Shown here: piece after piece, positions 35,120-47,075 of the stretch
How the letters are laid out: each line of letters starts with the position of its first letter
Position numbering within the stretch: position 1 is the first letter of the stretch
DNA from: Pardosa pseudoannulata
Lineage: Eukaryota > Arthropoda > Arachnida > Araneae > Lycosidae
DNA length: 64,000 nucleotides
Reading direction: 5' to 3'
Assembly: GCA_032207245.1 (NCBI GenBank)
Contig: CM063500.1
Span: 26,783,597-26,847,596, forward strand
Notes under the pieces: model-generated
Databases searched by the model: none
What the model was told of the DNA's origin: nothing
The model's input: the letters and a program-made list of their open reading frames with translations, nothing else
Made by a program: the position numbers and the translations under genes

Positions 35120-35840
35120 TACAAGGCGCATCAAGAAAGTGAGTTTCCCTACTTAAAAAAAAAAGAACTCACACTTTCAGGGAGATATTTATTGGCAGCA
35201 AGTGCATCAATGTTTCAGATATTTTTCCACATAGCCACCAGTAGAATTGAGACAATTGTCTTATTGTAGGATCAATCTTTGTATCCCTCTGTCGTAGAAC
35301 TCTGCCGATTGTGAATGGAACAAGCCGTCCTGTCCCAGAACACCTTGCACATTCCGACATCGTCTTTTTGAATTTGGTCCTGACCGACGATCCACTATGA
35401 CGCCAATGTATTGACAGTTGCTTGGTTTCCGGGGTAAAGTGCGAAATCCAAGTCTCATAGCCATGACGATCCTATCGAGGAACTTGTCGTCGTCATCCTG
35501 ACACCGTAGCAGAAATGTTAGTGCTGCACCTAAGTGTTGAATTTTGTGTTCGGGGGTCAGTTTCGGCTCATAGAGCTGGCAGAGCTGACGATGAGTTTCA
35601 ATTGGAGGAATGTTTTGTGCATTCAAGATCATGGAACGAACCTTGTAGACGGCGAGAGAAGGAATTAGAGTTCCCATTTCGAACCAATGTTACTACGCTA
35701 TTGGTAGAAGTCGGACCTGTCCAGATGGCATATGATTGATACGTTATAGATCTGTTATGCATGCGCAATTGACACTGCTAATTACTTTTACTTTAAAAGG
35801 GAAAACATCGGGACACTTACTTTCTTTTTTGCGCCTCGTA
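35120..35840 (-). mobile_element. mariner-family deletion derivative
   Basis: Ends are inverted: ACAAGGCGCATCAAGAAAGT at the left and, read inward from 35840, TACGAGGCGCAAAAAAGAAA at the right. Both continue with GTRAGT. The element is about 720 bp, roughly half a full mariner, and carries a shortened transposase frame on the minus strand. Confidence 0.75.
35261..35677 (-). pseudogene. mariner transposase with internal deletion and frameshift
   Basis: The N-terminal part reads NAQNIPPIETHRQLCQLYEP and then ALTFLLRCQDDDDKFLDRIV, matching the mariner DNA-binding and linker region. Right after DRIV the sequence shifts frame: the expected GDETWISHFTPETKQ-like stretch is found in another frame, with the first catalytic Asp apparently changed (GYETW). 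The frame then rejoins at FHSQSAEFYDRGIQRLILQ, the normal mariner C terminus. The segment that would carry the second and third catalytic Asp is missing. The product could not cut DNA, though the DNA-binding half is largely preserved. Confidence 0.78.
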
Positions 35841-36612
35841 TCTACTACATATTCTACCATTGAACGTATGAATTTATTTCGGATTATAAATATGGGAACT
35901 ATTTCAGAATTATGTATTACTCATTAATTAGTTAGTTCTCCTTAGATTGTATAATTACTATTTATCTTAAAGGAAGTAATTTATTAAATATTATTCTTAT
36001 TTTCCAATAAATAGTAGTTTTGTTTTCCAATTAAAAATCTTCCCAACATACTATTTTATTCACAACTCAAAAACGAACATATTTTAATTTTTTCGGAATT
36101 ATATTCCGGAAAGTATTATAAAATTTTAATAGATTTTATTGTTTGATAAATTAATGCCTTCATATTTTAAAGGAATTTTAATTTAACTTCTCCATATAAA
36201 ATCCAGTAATGAATTCTAGAAATAGAGAATTTTAAGAACAGAAAACTTTTGTCCTTATGAAATCTACTTTTCCGATTTCTCGAAGGCAATCTGATATTCT
36301 AGTAACTTTTATCTATACTTTAGAAATCAGATCAAGATTATCTGATTGAAATCGTAAAAACCATGTTGTCTATGTATTGAATTTCAAGAACGTTTCAGTA
36401 TCTTTGAATCTGCCTCTGGGAATAGTATCACAGAAGAAATGTGACCGCCAAACTATGAAATATAGATTACTAGCTTTTAAATAGATTACATGTGGTAATT
36501 AGAAAAGATTCAACATATTAAAAAGCTAGTGAAATATATTTCTTTCTATTTAGGATTTTTATCCTGTATGTCTTAATTCCTGTCACAAATCATAGTTTAA
36601 TATAACCTAGAC

Positions 36613-36720
36613 CAGTGATTCCCAACCTTTTTTAAGTTACCTCCCACCTATGGACGGAAAATGTCTTCAACGCCTTCCCCCTTTGTTAAAATCCCATAAT
36701 TTGAATTGTAGGGTAGGAGA
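36613..36720 (+). mobile_element. hAT-like terminal sequence, one end only
   Basis: CAGTGATTCCCAACCTTTTT resembles the terminal inverted repeat of many non-autonomous hAT elements (CAGTGGTTCCCAACC). I found no matching right end in the vicinity, so this may be a truncated copy. Confidence 0.45.
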
Positions 36721-36823
36721 AGTGCTCACTTATAAAAGATAAATTGTTTAAGTAATTTTCTTCAATATAGTTACAAATCATGTTTTTGTTACTGAGACAT
36801 GAAGAAAAGTTCAAACGAATGCT

Positions 36824-37183
36824 ATAGCCGAATGGTTAGGGCATTGACCTTCTGTTCCGGAGTTCGTGGGTATTAATCCCACTAGGAAATACGATGGCCG
36901 ATTGATTAGGGTGCCGGCCTTCGGTACCGGAGGTCGTGGGTTCGAATCCCACAGTGACATGGATGTACGTAGCCATGTCGAATCGGCTTTAAACTGTAGG
37001 TCCCGATCTCATTAGCCCTCGTGTTGCAAAAAGTAGACCGAAGCACTCCAAACCAAACCAAACCAAACCACTAGGGAATAGATATTCGTAGCCGTTCGAA
37101 TCAGCTTTAAAAAGTAGGTGTCGGTCTCAATAGACCTCATGTTACTAAAAATGTAAACATTAGCACTCCAAACTAAACCAAAC
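36824..37183 (+). mobile_element. Outer tRNA-derived SINE, split by an inner SINE
   Basis: Head ATAGCCGAATGGTTAGGGCA and a decayed B box GGGTATTAATCCC lie at 36824-36890. Body and tail (GTAGCCGTTCGAATCAGCTT ... CCAAACTAAACC) continue at 37080-37183. CAAACGAATGCT flanks the whole (36812-36823 and 37184-37195), a 12-bp target duplication. Same family as 14587-14769. Confidence 0.85.
36891..37067 (+). mobile_element. Inner tRNA-derived SINE inserted in another SINE
   Basis: Full-length copy with ACGATGGCCGATTGATTAGG, a perfect GGGTTCGAATCCC B box and an AACCAAACCAAACC tail. It is flanked by CCACTAGGAAAT (36879-36890) and CCACTAGGGAAT (37068-37079), duplicated from the outer SINE. Its intact B box versus the decayed one in the outer copy agrees with its being younger. 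Confidence 0.88.
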
Positions 37184-37440
37184 CAAACGAATGCTGTTCA
37201 TTAAGTATATTTTTCTGGATATCGGCTCAATTTCATGCAGAAGATAGGGAATGAAAATAACTGTTTCTGGTACCCCGTCGAAGTTTATCTTATTACTGGT
37301 AAAATCATGTAAATTAGATAATTAGTGTAACTAATTTACTTAGTATCTTTAAAATTAAGTTTGAAAGCCAAAACCTGTTCCCATCACCGCCTTACAGCCT
37401 AAACCAAGTTCACTGCACTCCAGCATCAACTCCCCGCCCC

Positions 37441-37473
37441 CGGAAGAGATACCGGGGGGCGGTATCTCTTCCG
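37441..37473. other. Perfect 14-bp hairpin with G5 loop
   Basis: CGGAAGAGATACCG and CGGTATCTCTTCCG are exact reverse complements separated by GGGGG. It lies in a C-rich patch (CTCCCCGCCCC) that is unusual for this AT-rich window. Confidence 0.9.
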
Positions 37474-38009
37474 TTTTGTAGCAGACCCATTGACCTAGAT
37501 GATTCTATTGTCTTTAATTTTATAATAGTTCTTTTTGCACTGTGTAGTCAAATTATATTAGCCTTCACAACATAATTCAACCAAACGGCAAATTTTTTAT
37601 CCATAAAAGTTTATTTGACTTTCATTTTATTTCAAAATGTTGGATTGGGTTTAATGTTTTATTGGAATATTACAATATTTTTCTTCCCTAATTTGCATAT
37701 AGAATTAGAAGAAATGCTTTTGTTGCCATTACAAGGCAAATTTAAATAATGTAGATTCATTGGTATTGTCATATTCATTAAAAATAGTCTTTAATTGGAA
37801 AGATACATTTTTCTCATGGAACTAAAAATTGTCAATTACACAGTTATTGCAAGATCTACTGTAGTGAGCTAAGAACATCACTCTACTTTCTAAAATTATA
37901 TTCGGGCAATAGGTCTTCCCCGTATTTGTTCCAGATATTCTTTTCGGTTAGTTGTAAATGGTTTTATAGGATGAAATAAATGAATAGAGGAATGAGGCTT
38001 AGTACTTAA

Positions 38010-38546
38010 CTCCTTACCTGTGGAATATAATTGAGAAAAACATGCTAAAAATGGAATTTTTTTTCTTTAATTTCATTATTGTTATTCAAATGTTATAAAT
38101 AGGTTATTTTTGAGAAAAAATTAAACGAAATAACTGCTATTTTAAATATCTTCACATATATGTTAATGGATTAGAGTAATTTTTTCTCAAATTATACCAA
38201 AATAATATGACATAATGTTCAAGAGAAATATAATAAACTAATACGACAATGCTGTTATCTATATCCACTGTCAAGAATTCTATGTTGCTCAGATTCCTTC
38301 GAATTTCACAAATCCTATACAGTATCCTAGAAATGGCAACAAATGGCACAAAACTGCCGAATGTTTCGCGGAAAATTATCTCTATCTATTGAAAAAATAG
38401 CAAATGAAATATTATGCATTAGATGAAACGATTTTGGTCTTCACAGAATTGAAATACCACTTTTTTCATTCCCGAACTGAGGTCGGGCATTCCAAAATTG
38501 GCGTATTTGCGTTGCCCGAACTAAATTCGGTTACCACAGGCAGGGG
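38010..38546 (+). mobile_element. TTAA-type MITE (piggyBac-like), copy 2
   Basis: TTAA at 38006-38009 is followed by CTCCTTACCTGTGGAATATA. The right end is CACAGGCAGGGG followed by ATAA, a damaged TTAA. Most of the interior aligns by eye with 49246-49777, including AATTTCACAAATCCTWTACA and the subterminal CCCGAACTGAGGTCGGGCAT. Confidence 0.72.
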
Positions 38547-38879
38547 ATAATTGAATTTTACATTCCAGGTTCACTTTCCTTATCATTCACCGGTACCATC
38601 TCTGGAATCAGTCAACATTTATAACTGTTTACTTTCGTCCTTAGAAGTCGGGAAAGAAATACATATCTTTATCCCAAATATCATTTTAATCTAGTTCTCG
38701 TATTCAAAGCTTTCTTTTGGGACTGGAAGAAACATTCTGTTTCTTAGGTATATGATTTATATTCAGAAGACTCATAAGTCACTTTTTACTACGCCCCGGC
38801 AGAAGCCATACGGAAAATGACACATCACCGAGACAACAATCGAGCCCAATACCAAACATATGGATTTTTTTCTAACCAA

Positions 38880-39450
38880 ATTTGAGTCTACACCGAACCA
38901 GGTCACCGAACTCCATCCACTGAAACAACCAGTGACATAGAGCCATCAGCTCTTTATTTAAACAATCCTACAAAGATGAACAGTACAATACAAAGTTACA
39001 ATAATAGAAATACAACATGAACTTATATAGAATACACAGATGAAGATCACAATCACCAATTCATAGAAAACTTAAGAAAAAAATTCAATAATTGAAATCA
39101 GTCCTCTGCGTGACATGGCAGAGGAACATAAATAGTTTAACTTGCTATGAGTTTAGTGGGAAATGAGACTCCCTAATATCCTGTATCACGCTATATTCAT
39201 AGATGAGGTATTCAACAGTTCCTTCACAAACTCTACACCACCATCTTGCAGCCTTACCATAGAACCTACTCTGGTTTGACGGGATGGCTCCATGACCAGT
39301 TAAGATCTGGTTCAAGTAGAAGTTACCTTCTAACCGCTGTTCACTGACCTTAGGAAAGTACTGGAATGTATTCCGTCCCCTCTCCTCGTCATTCCAAAGA
39401 TTTTGCCATTTATCCATTATTTCTTTGTGCAAGTAAGCTTTCATTTGTTA
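38880..39450 (-). mobile_element. Non-LTR retrotransposon (LINE) 3' fragment
   Basis: Contains the end of a LINE ORF2 at 39145-39444 and, beyond its stop, sequence that would be the element's 3' UTR. The limits are approximate and the tail was not identified. Confidence 0.5.
39145..39444 (-). pseudogene. LINE reverse transcriptase C-terminal fragment
   Basis: Reads KWQNLWNDEERGRNTFQYFP, then FYLNQILTGHGAIPSNQSRF and CRVCEGTVEYLIYEYSV. The sequence of W-x-ERGR-x-T, NQ-x-LTGHG and a C-x2-C-x3-VE(H/Y) knuckle is the usual C terminus of jockey/I/R1-type LINE ORF2 proteins. The Cys/His knuckle is partly degraded and the endonuclease and RT cores are absent. This is a typical 5'-truncated copy. 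Confidence 0.72.
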
Positions 39451-40131
39451 CAGCGAGTAATCCACAACAAAATCAATGTTCTCTCTAACAGTTGTCTCTT
39501 TATCTATTTGGTCCAAGTCTTGATTATAACGCTATATTCAGTCACAAGACTCATAAATCGTATTTGTACATACGTTAATTATATATAATTCCCATTTTTA
39601 AGAAATTTAAAAAAACTTTCTGGAAAAAGTATCACAATAAATTATCGAAGAAAAACGAAGAATAAATTACATTTCTATAAATAATAATCTAAGTCTCTCC
39701 TTGTGTAAGTTTGAAGTTTTTTGTTCACATTCATGCTTTTATAGATTAATATTTTTTAAACAGTTTAATTACAAGTTCAGAAATATTCTCTTATTTTATG
39801 TACAGGTTTCCTCTAGATGATGCTAATAAGTATTCCCCAAACCAGCATAGAGACATCTTGTTTTAATGGGGCATAATGACATTCGTTTTAAAAATCGATT
39901 TTCCCTTAGAGAATCCATTAGCCCTTTATATAACCGCATTTTGTCTGTTAGATCCGTCTAACATAAGAAAAAAAATTCAAAAGCTATCGCCAAATATGTC
40001 TAGCCGATGAAAATGTTTTACTGTTTAGTGACACAGCTTTTATGCTCCCTGCTTGCATATATTTTTAAATATTTTTATAACCTTTTTTCTAATATTCAGT
40101 TAAAAAAATTGTTTCCTTAATGGGAAAGGGT

Positions 40132-40135
<4 letters not shown>

Positions 40136-40217
<82 letters not shown>
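40136..40217. repeat. (TA)n microsatellite
   Basis: About 80 bp of alternating TA, broken once by ATAATATA. Confidence 0.96.
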
Positions 40218-40220
<3 letters not shown>

Positions 40221-42094
40221 TCTGTCTATCCACATGTGCTTCTTGTGTTTGTATGTATGTATGCATAATTTTATGCCTGGATAAATAATTAGTTACAGTG
40301 GAGGAAAATGTATTTTGAAATTATTAACTTCACTTGTATTAACTAGGAAATATAAAATGCTTTTGAAGTATCGTGAAGTAAATACATTTTCTTTTGAATA
40401 AAAATGCGTAGTATTTGATTGACAGTTAGTAGTAAATTATTTAACATTCATTAAAATATTGAATTTGGTATTAGGTAATAATTCAATTTCTGTTTTACTT
40501 ATTACATTTTGTTCAGATGAATCCAACTTGTTTACATCTTAAAAAAAAATTGCATTTTGTCAGTGGTCAAAAGTTATTCAAAAACTGTAGTATATTATAT
40601 TTGATAACTTATGTTCTTTGTTTCCTTAATTTATAAACTCGAAAAAATATGAAGATAGGTGGTACAGTTCTGAAAATAAATTTTAACAGTCTTTTACGAC
40701 TTAGCCGGTTGACATTATATGGAAAAGAGGGTACATTGATATTGCCTACGCTGTAGAATAAAGTAAGATTGTTGCTAATATACCTGTAAAATTCATCGAA
40801 AGAATGGTTCCACATTTTGGAATGCTTATAATGGTTTTAAAGTAAACAGCCTCAAAATTTCAGCACAATTGCTCTTCAAAACAGTACTGGTTTGTACTAA
40901 CATACGTTATGTACTAAGACAATACAAGTGGTTCTTTTCTCTTGTCAAATAGCAAGACTTCAAAACCACGAGCTATGTAATTAATGTCAAATAGTCTGCC
41001 GTATTTATGATATATGGTGCCATATAGCAATAAATAAATATATATATATTGGCTTTGTTACATCAGTTTTTTAAATGGTATTCTAGCTTCGTCATATTAG
41101 ATCATGAACAAGACACTATTTTAGAAGGCATTTATACATATATTGTATCTGCATATCATTCACATAGCTTTCTGCAAGTTTTGAATGATGACGTGGTCAG
41201 AAAAAGAAAACTTCTTGTTGAGCCTTCTAGTGAGAATGATTACTTGTTTTCGAATAACAAAGTCAATTATCAAAGTAAAACATGAGAAAAACAATGCCCT
41301 TGATGATGTGGTTAAAATTGTAACAGATGTTGGGGACATTTCCATCATTGTTTCTGATTTAACATCTTCCATCATGTAAGTATCCTTCCCCAGAGAAAAG
41401 TTCCGGTTTCATAAGCCTTCCAGTGAAAACGGTTACTTGGTTTTGAATAACATAATCAATTATCAAAGTAAAACATGAGAAGAAATGCTCTAGATAATGT
41501 GGTTAAAATTATAACAAATATTGTGGACATTTCCTTCATTGTTTCTGATTTAACATCTTCCATCACGTAAGTATCCTTCCGCAGAGAAAACTTCCGGTTT
41601 GTTGAGCCTTCCAGTGAAAATGATTACTTGTTTTTGAATAACATAATCAATTATCAAAGTAAAACTTAAGAAAAAAATGCCCTAGATAATGTGGTTAAAA
41701 TTATAACAAATGTTGGTTAATTCATTGCATCTTATTTAACATCTTCCATCATGTAAGTATCCTTCCACTGAATAATTGGAGTTTCTGGTTTGAAGAAATT
41801 TTGACTGTCATAATGCCTATTCTATGAAATTCTCAGTAACTTCATAAACTATCAAAAGTTATGAAGGTCACAAAGTCATGGATAAATTTTCATAAAATTT
41901 AAAAGTAATTTAAAAACTTATTTGTGGTTATTTTAAATGTTGTGTAATCTAAAATATTCCAGTTCTAAATAAGGACATCTGACTGATTGATTCTGCTATT
42001 CATAAACAAGTAATCACTTTCACTGGAATGATTAACATCTTCCATCAAGTAAGTATCCTTCTACTGAGTAACTGGAGTTTCTGTCTTTGAGTAA

Positions 42095-42379
42095 TTTTGA
42101 CTTTCGCAATGCCTGTGCTATACAATTTTAAGTAATGTCGTAAACATTAGTTCAGTAATCAGTACACAGCATTCAGTAATGTCACTTTTGTTCATAAATG
42201 GACAAAATTTATGCAGGTCACAAATTTATTGATAGATTTTCAGTGATAAGTAATTTAAAAACTGATTGGTAGTTATTTTAAATTATGAATAATCTAAAAT
42301 ATTCTAGTTCTAAATGAGAACATCTGATTGATTGATTGATTCTGCTATTCAAAAACGAGTAATCCCTTTCACTGAAATA
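42095..42379 (+). repeat. 285-bp near-identical duplication, copy 1
   Basis: By eye identical to 42698-42982 (offset 603 bp), in contrast with the diverged units around it. Contains TCATAAATGGACAAAATTTA and a TGATTGATTGATTC run. Confidence 0.9.
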
Positions 42380-42697
42380 CTATCTTCCATCATGCAAGTA
42401 CCCTTTCGAGTTTCGAAATGCTTAAGGTATGAAATTTTCAACAATATCCATTTCAGTATTTGGAAAAGAATTAGTCAGGTTACGAATTCATTGTTGAATT
42501 TCATTGACAAGTAATTTAAAAACACATTTGTAGTTATTTTAAATGGTGTATAATCTAAAGTATTCGAGTTAATGAGGACATCTAATTGATTAATTCTGCT
42601 ATTTAAAAACAAGTAATCACTTTCACTGGAATGATTAACATCTTCCTTTACGCAAGTAATCTTCCACTGAATAATTAAAGTTTCTGTTTTGAAGAAA

Positions 42698-42982
42698 TTT
42701 TGACTTTCGCAATGCCTGTGCTATACAATTTTAAGTAATGTCGTAAACATTAGTTCAGTAATCAGTACACAGCATTCAGTAATGTCACTTTTGTTCATAA
42801 ATGGACAAAATTTATGCAGGTCACAAATTTATTGATAGATTTTCAGTGATAAGTAATTTAAAAACTGATTGGTAGTTATTTTAAATTATGAATAATCTAA
42901 AATATTCTAGTTCTAAATGAGAACATCTGATTGATTGATTGATTCTGCTATTCAAAAACGAGTAATCCCTTTCACTGAAATA
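42698..42982 (+). repeat. 285-bp near-identical duplication, copy 2
   Basis: Matches 42095-42379. Identity between non-adjacent array units suggests recent duplication or gene conversion. Confidence 0.9.
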
Positions 42983-43215
42983 TCCACATCTTCCATGTAA
43001 GTATCCTTCTATCCTTCCACTGAATAACTGGAGTTCCTGTTTTCAAGAAATTTTCATTTTCGCAATGTCTATGCTACGAAATGTTCAGGAATTTTATAAA
43101 TGAACAAAATTGGTCACAAATTCATGGATGAAATTTCATAGATAAGTAATTTAAAAATTGATTAGTAGTTATTTTATATGTTGTATAATGTAAAATATTC
43201 TAGTTCTAAATGAGG

Positions 43216-43845
43216 TCAGTCCTTCACCTATTCCCTTTTTGTCAGTCAGCTCAAGAAATCCCGCGGAGAAACGACCGTATAGAATGCAGACTTCCGTCTT
43301 TCGCTGAACTGCCTACAACTCCCCATCACCAGGTGGATGACCGCTGGTAATTGTCAAAAAAGAATTGGGCATGCTGATGCCCCAGGCGAGCTCAAGAACC
43401 AGCTTTCGTCCAAAATCCGTCCTACAGAAGCAGCAAAAAAGGAGGATGAGCCTCGACTATAGGACAGCAATCCTATTGTTAAATGCTGTTTCACCAATCG
43501 GGGCTTCTCGTTTATAAAACGTCAGGAATGCACGGAACCTGCTTGTTTGTTTTGATATCGTTCAAATTTTTATGTGAGATGTTAACTGGTTTTGTTTGAA
43601 ATGTGAACACTTTATGTTTGTTGAGGGAGACATCACTTTTAAACTGTTCAAAAGGTTTTATTTTCATTTCTAGAATGCTTTATTAATTTTAGGTCTTTTA
43701 AAATGGACTGCATTACGGATTTGTCATCAGAATGCATCCTTAATAATCCTTTTTTAAATTGAAGGAATGTAACATTTAACTTTTCTTCAAAATAAGATTC
43801 AAAATAAGTACAATAAAAGATTCAAAATAAGTACATTACAAAAAC
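43216..43845. other. Less AT-rich segment then AT-rich sequence, no gene recognised
   Basis: 43220-43560 has balanced composition and short frames without recognisable motifs. It may be a transposon fragment. The remainder is AT-rich. Confidence 0.4.
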
Positions 43846-44935
43846 ATAAATCAAAGGCATCGAAGATGGTGTGGCAACTGGACCATATGGGCAGAGCCCT
43901 TCAATCCAGAGGCTTCTGTCAGTAAGCACAAAAATGACAACGAGTGAAAAATAAACACATAAAAGAGCAAAGAGATAGAAGGGTGGATTCGTGAGTTCAT
44001 AACACAAAACTAGAGAGTAGAGAGTTTAGGGATAGAAAAACAAAAATATTTTTGTGGCCAGTGACATCCGTACGAAAAAAGCCGAAAATGTAGAATAATA
44101 GTGATCAAGATTGAAAAACTTAAAAATTTTGGAAAAAATAAGAATATATGTTTTAAAAATAAATAAATTGCATTAAAAATCTGAAAAGGACTTAAATAAT
44201 AATTTTTAAACATAAAAATAATTTTTATTAATTTAGATTAGGTTTTATAAATTTTTGCTTATTGAATAATAATGATCAGAAACGATAAGGATAAAAATTT
44301 TGAAAAAATAGAAATATATGTTTTAAAAAATAAATAAATGGCACTAAAAATCCGAAAGGGGCCTAAATAATGATAAATAAACGTAAAAAAAACATATATT
44401 CAAAGGCTTCAAAGGTGGTGATGCGACTGGACCATATGGGCAGAGCCCTTCAATCCAGAGGTTTCTGTCAGTAAGCACAAAAATGACAACGAGCGAAAAT
44501 ATAAACACATAAAAGAGCAAAGAGATAGAATGGTGGATTCGTGAGTTCATAACACAAAACTAAAGAGTAGAGAGTTTAGGGATAGAAAAACATAAAATAT
44601 TTTTGTCGCCAGTAACATCCGTACGAAAAAAGCCGAAAATGTAGAATAATAGTGATCAAGATCGAAAAAATTAAAAATTTTTGGAAAAAAATAAAAATAT
44701 ATATTTTAAAAATAAATAAGTTGTATTAAAAATCCAAAAAGGGCCTAAATGATAAGTTTTAAACATAAAAATAATTTTTATTAATTTAGATTAGGTTTTA
44801 TAAATTTTTGTTTATTGAATAATAATGATCAGAAACGATAAAGTTAAATATTTTGAAAAAATAGAAATATATGTTTTAAAAATAAATAAATTGCACTAAA
44901 AATCCGAAAAGGGCCTAAATAATTATAAGTAAAAA
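43846..44935 (-). repeat. Repeat family B, two tandem copies of about 545 bp
   Basis: The block with GCAACTGGACCATATGGGCA, GAGCCCTTCAATCCAGAGG, GGTGGATTCGTGAGTTCATA and AGAGTTTAGGGATAGAAAAA is at 43846-44390 and again at 44391-44935. Further copies lie at 63015-63210 (partial) and 63590-64000. On the minus strand all larger copies encode a related peptide with LWIEGLCPYGPVA following a hydrophobic stretch. No known domain is recognised. Confidence 0.85.
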
Positions 44936-46870
44936 AAAAAAAAAAAACGTAAATGAACTCCACTATCTTTATTGACTGTTTTTACTTTTTATTTTTCTAG
45001 TATTTAAATTTTTTAAAATCTTGGTTTTAATTATCATTTTAGCTATTCTAAAAATTCTTTCTGATGTAAAATTTCTAACTTTATTTTAGAATTAAATAAC
45101 GTGGAGAATTTAACAGAATGCTTACGATTAACAAAACAGAAAAAATCATAAAATTCTCTGTTACTAAAATATGCGAGCAGTGTTTCAGAAAATATTTATA
45201 CATTTTAAAACAAGAGTTTATTACTTTTTATAAAACAATTTGTACTTTTAAGCAAAATAAACTGTAGACAATACTTAATTAGATTCAGAAAACAAATGCT
45301 AAAAATTTCAAGCATTTTGAAAAGTCAATAAAACATATATATGTCAGGTCTAAAAAAGGGGTAGTTGGAAATTACGTGAGTTTTAAACGATTTTAAAAAG
45401 GGAATTCTTTTATCAAAATAAAATAAATGAAAAAGATCCACGCTTGTGTAACCTTTTAGAGTAATGCGGTCAGGTGTAGAGATATTGCAAAGAAAGTTGA
45501 TGACTAATCAAGCGAGAAGATCAGTTAGCAAGAGGACATGGAGCTGTCAACATCTTTCGACGTTTAGCTTCTCCACGATTAAATAAAAATGACGCAAGCC
45601 ATGCCTGAAACAGAAAGTCCATGTTAAATAAAGAAGCGTTTTTACTAAGAGGGACTAATTATTCCATTCGCCTTAACACTGGACCATGTCATATATATAG
45701 TAACTGAAAGAAAAACTCAATTATACACCTTTTGAAATATTTTAAAAGTGATGAATCTTCTTAAAACCAAAGAGGAAAAAGCATATGCGGCACTTTAATA
45801 TCGTATTTTCACTATCATTTCTAAGCTAACATGTAATGTTAATGTAGATGTATGATCGTGAAAGATTGAAAGTAATATATAGGCTTTGATTTTTTTTATA
45901 GATTTTGGTTTCTTATAGAAGTGAGTTTTAAAAAAATATTACACATTTATTTATACATCCATTGACGTTACATTAATTTTGAAGAAAAAAGTATAATGCA
46001 TTCACCCAATTCCAATACCCTGTAGTAAAATATTTCACATCGTTTTAAAAATTATTAAAGAAAACCAAAATGACATTTTAATCCTTGAATTAAAAGGAAA
46101 AATATTTTTAAATCTAAGGACTGTCAAGTACTTCTTTCATTAAATTAATAGAACGAGAAAAATCAAGAAACCAAAGAAAATCTCTTAATTTTTTTCAGTA
46201 TTAAAATATTTCGTTGAGCTTTTTTGAAAACACTTTAGATAGATTTCAACTTACTCAAACAGAAATATTTTTTTCATTTTTACATATTTTCTTCATTCTA
46301 ACCTATTAAATATTTAAGCAAATAATTGTTTTAAGACAAAAAAAGAAACTTTTACCAAATGCTCCTTAATATACGCAATTTTGCATGCATGATTTTTTTA
46401 ATACTGTTCTATAATTTTTAAATATTTAATTGTAAGAAAATGATAAAATCGAGAAGTAAAACTAATGTTTTTATTTTCTAGTTCACTGATCTATAAAGCA
46501 AGTTTATTTATAATCGAGAGTGAAAAAATTTCATGCAAAAGAACAGAAAGTACTGCATTTCTTATGAATAATTTAACATTAACTAAACGTAAAAAAAAAT
46601 AGTAAAAAGTATGATAAACTTAAATCATTTTATTTTCGTATAAGTGTCAAAATGTTTTCTAACATATATAAAAGAAATTTTTCATATATAAATATATATA
46701 TTTGTGCTGTGAATTTAAAGAGTAACTTGGAAGATTGACTTTTGTTATTTACGTTTATCATTAAATCAACAAAATCAAAATCATGAAGTAATCATGACAA
46801 TATATAAAATACATTTCCATGAAGTTATTATTGTATTACTGTTTTAGTTGGTAAATGCTGAGAATAATTA
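44936..46870. other. AT-rich sequence, no gene seen
   Basis: Frames are short and compositionally driven. I saw no repeat match or motif. Confidence 0.45.
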
Positions 46871-47075
46871 CGAATTTTATATAAAATTTGAATAATTACG
46901 AATTTTATATAAAAAAATGAATAATTACGAATTTTATATAAAAAATGAATAATTATGAATTTTATATAACATTTGTAATTATTCTAATAAATATTCGTAA
47001 TATTCCTAACTCGAATAATTATTCGTAATAAATATCTTATATAAAATATTTATTACGAATAAAAACAAATTGATG
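46871..47075. repeat. Short tandem repeat and palindromic AT sequence
   Basis: GAATAATTACGAATTTTATA is repeated four times at about 25-30 bp intervals (46880-46965). It is followed by inverted elements of ATTCGTAATA and TATTACGAAT up to 47065, able to form a cruciform. Confidence 0.8.

Larger units (their letters stand above)
41163..43215 (+). repeat. Tandem array of exon-like units ending in splice-donor motifs
   Basis: Three units of about 186 bp (41163-41770) share TCAATTATCAAAGTAAAAC and the ending ACATCTTCCATCA, then YGTAAGTATCCTTCC. Longer, related units continue to 43215, with the ending near 42055, 42395, 42650 and 43003. The first unit has a frame (NALDDVVKIVTDVGDISIIV and then SDLTSSIM) running up to the GTAAGT, and the second keeps most of that peptide. 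The third has a stop. This looks like a duplicated exon that has decayed, or a satellite that happens to contain GTAAGT. No protein family is recognised. Confidence 0.7.
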
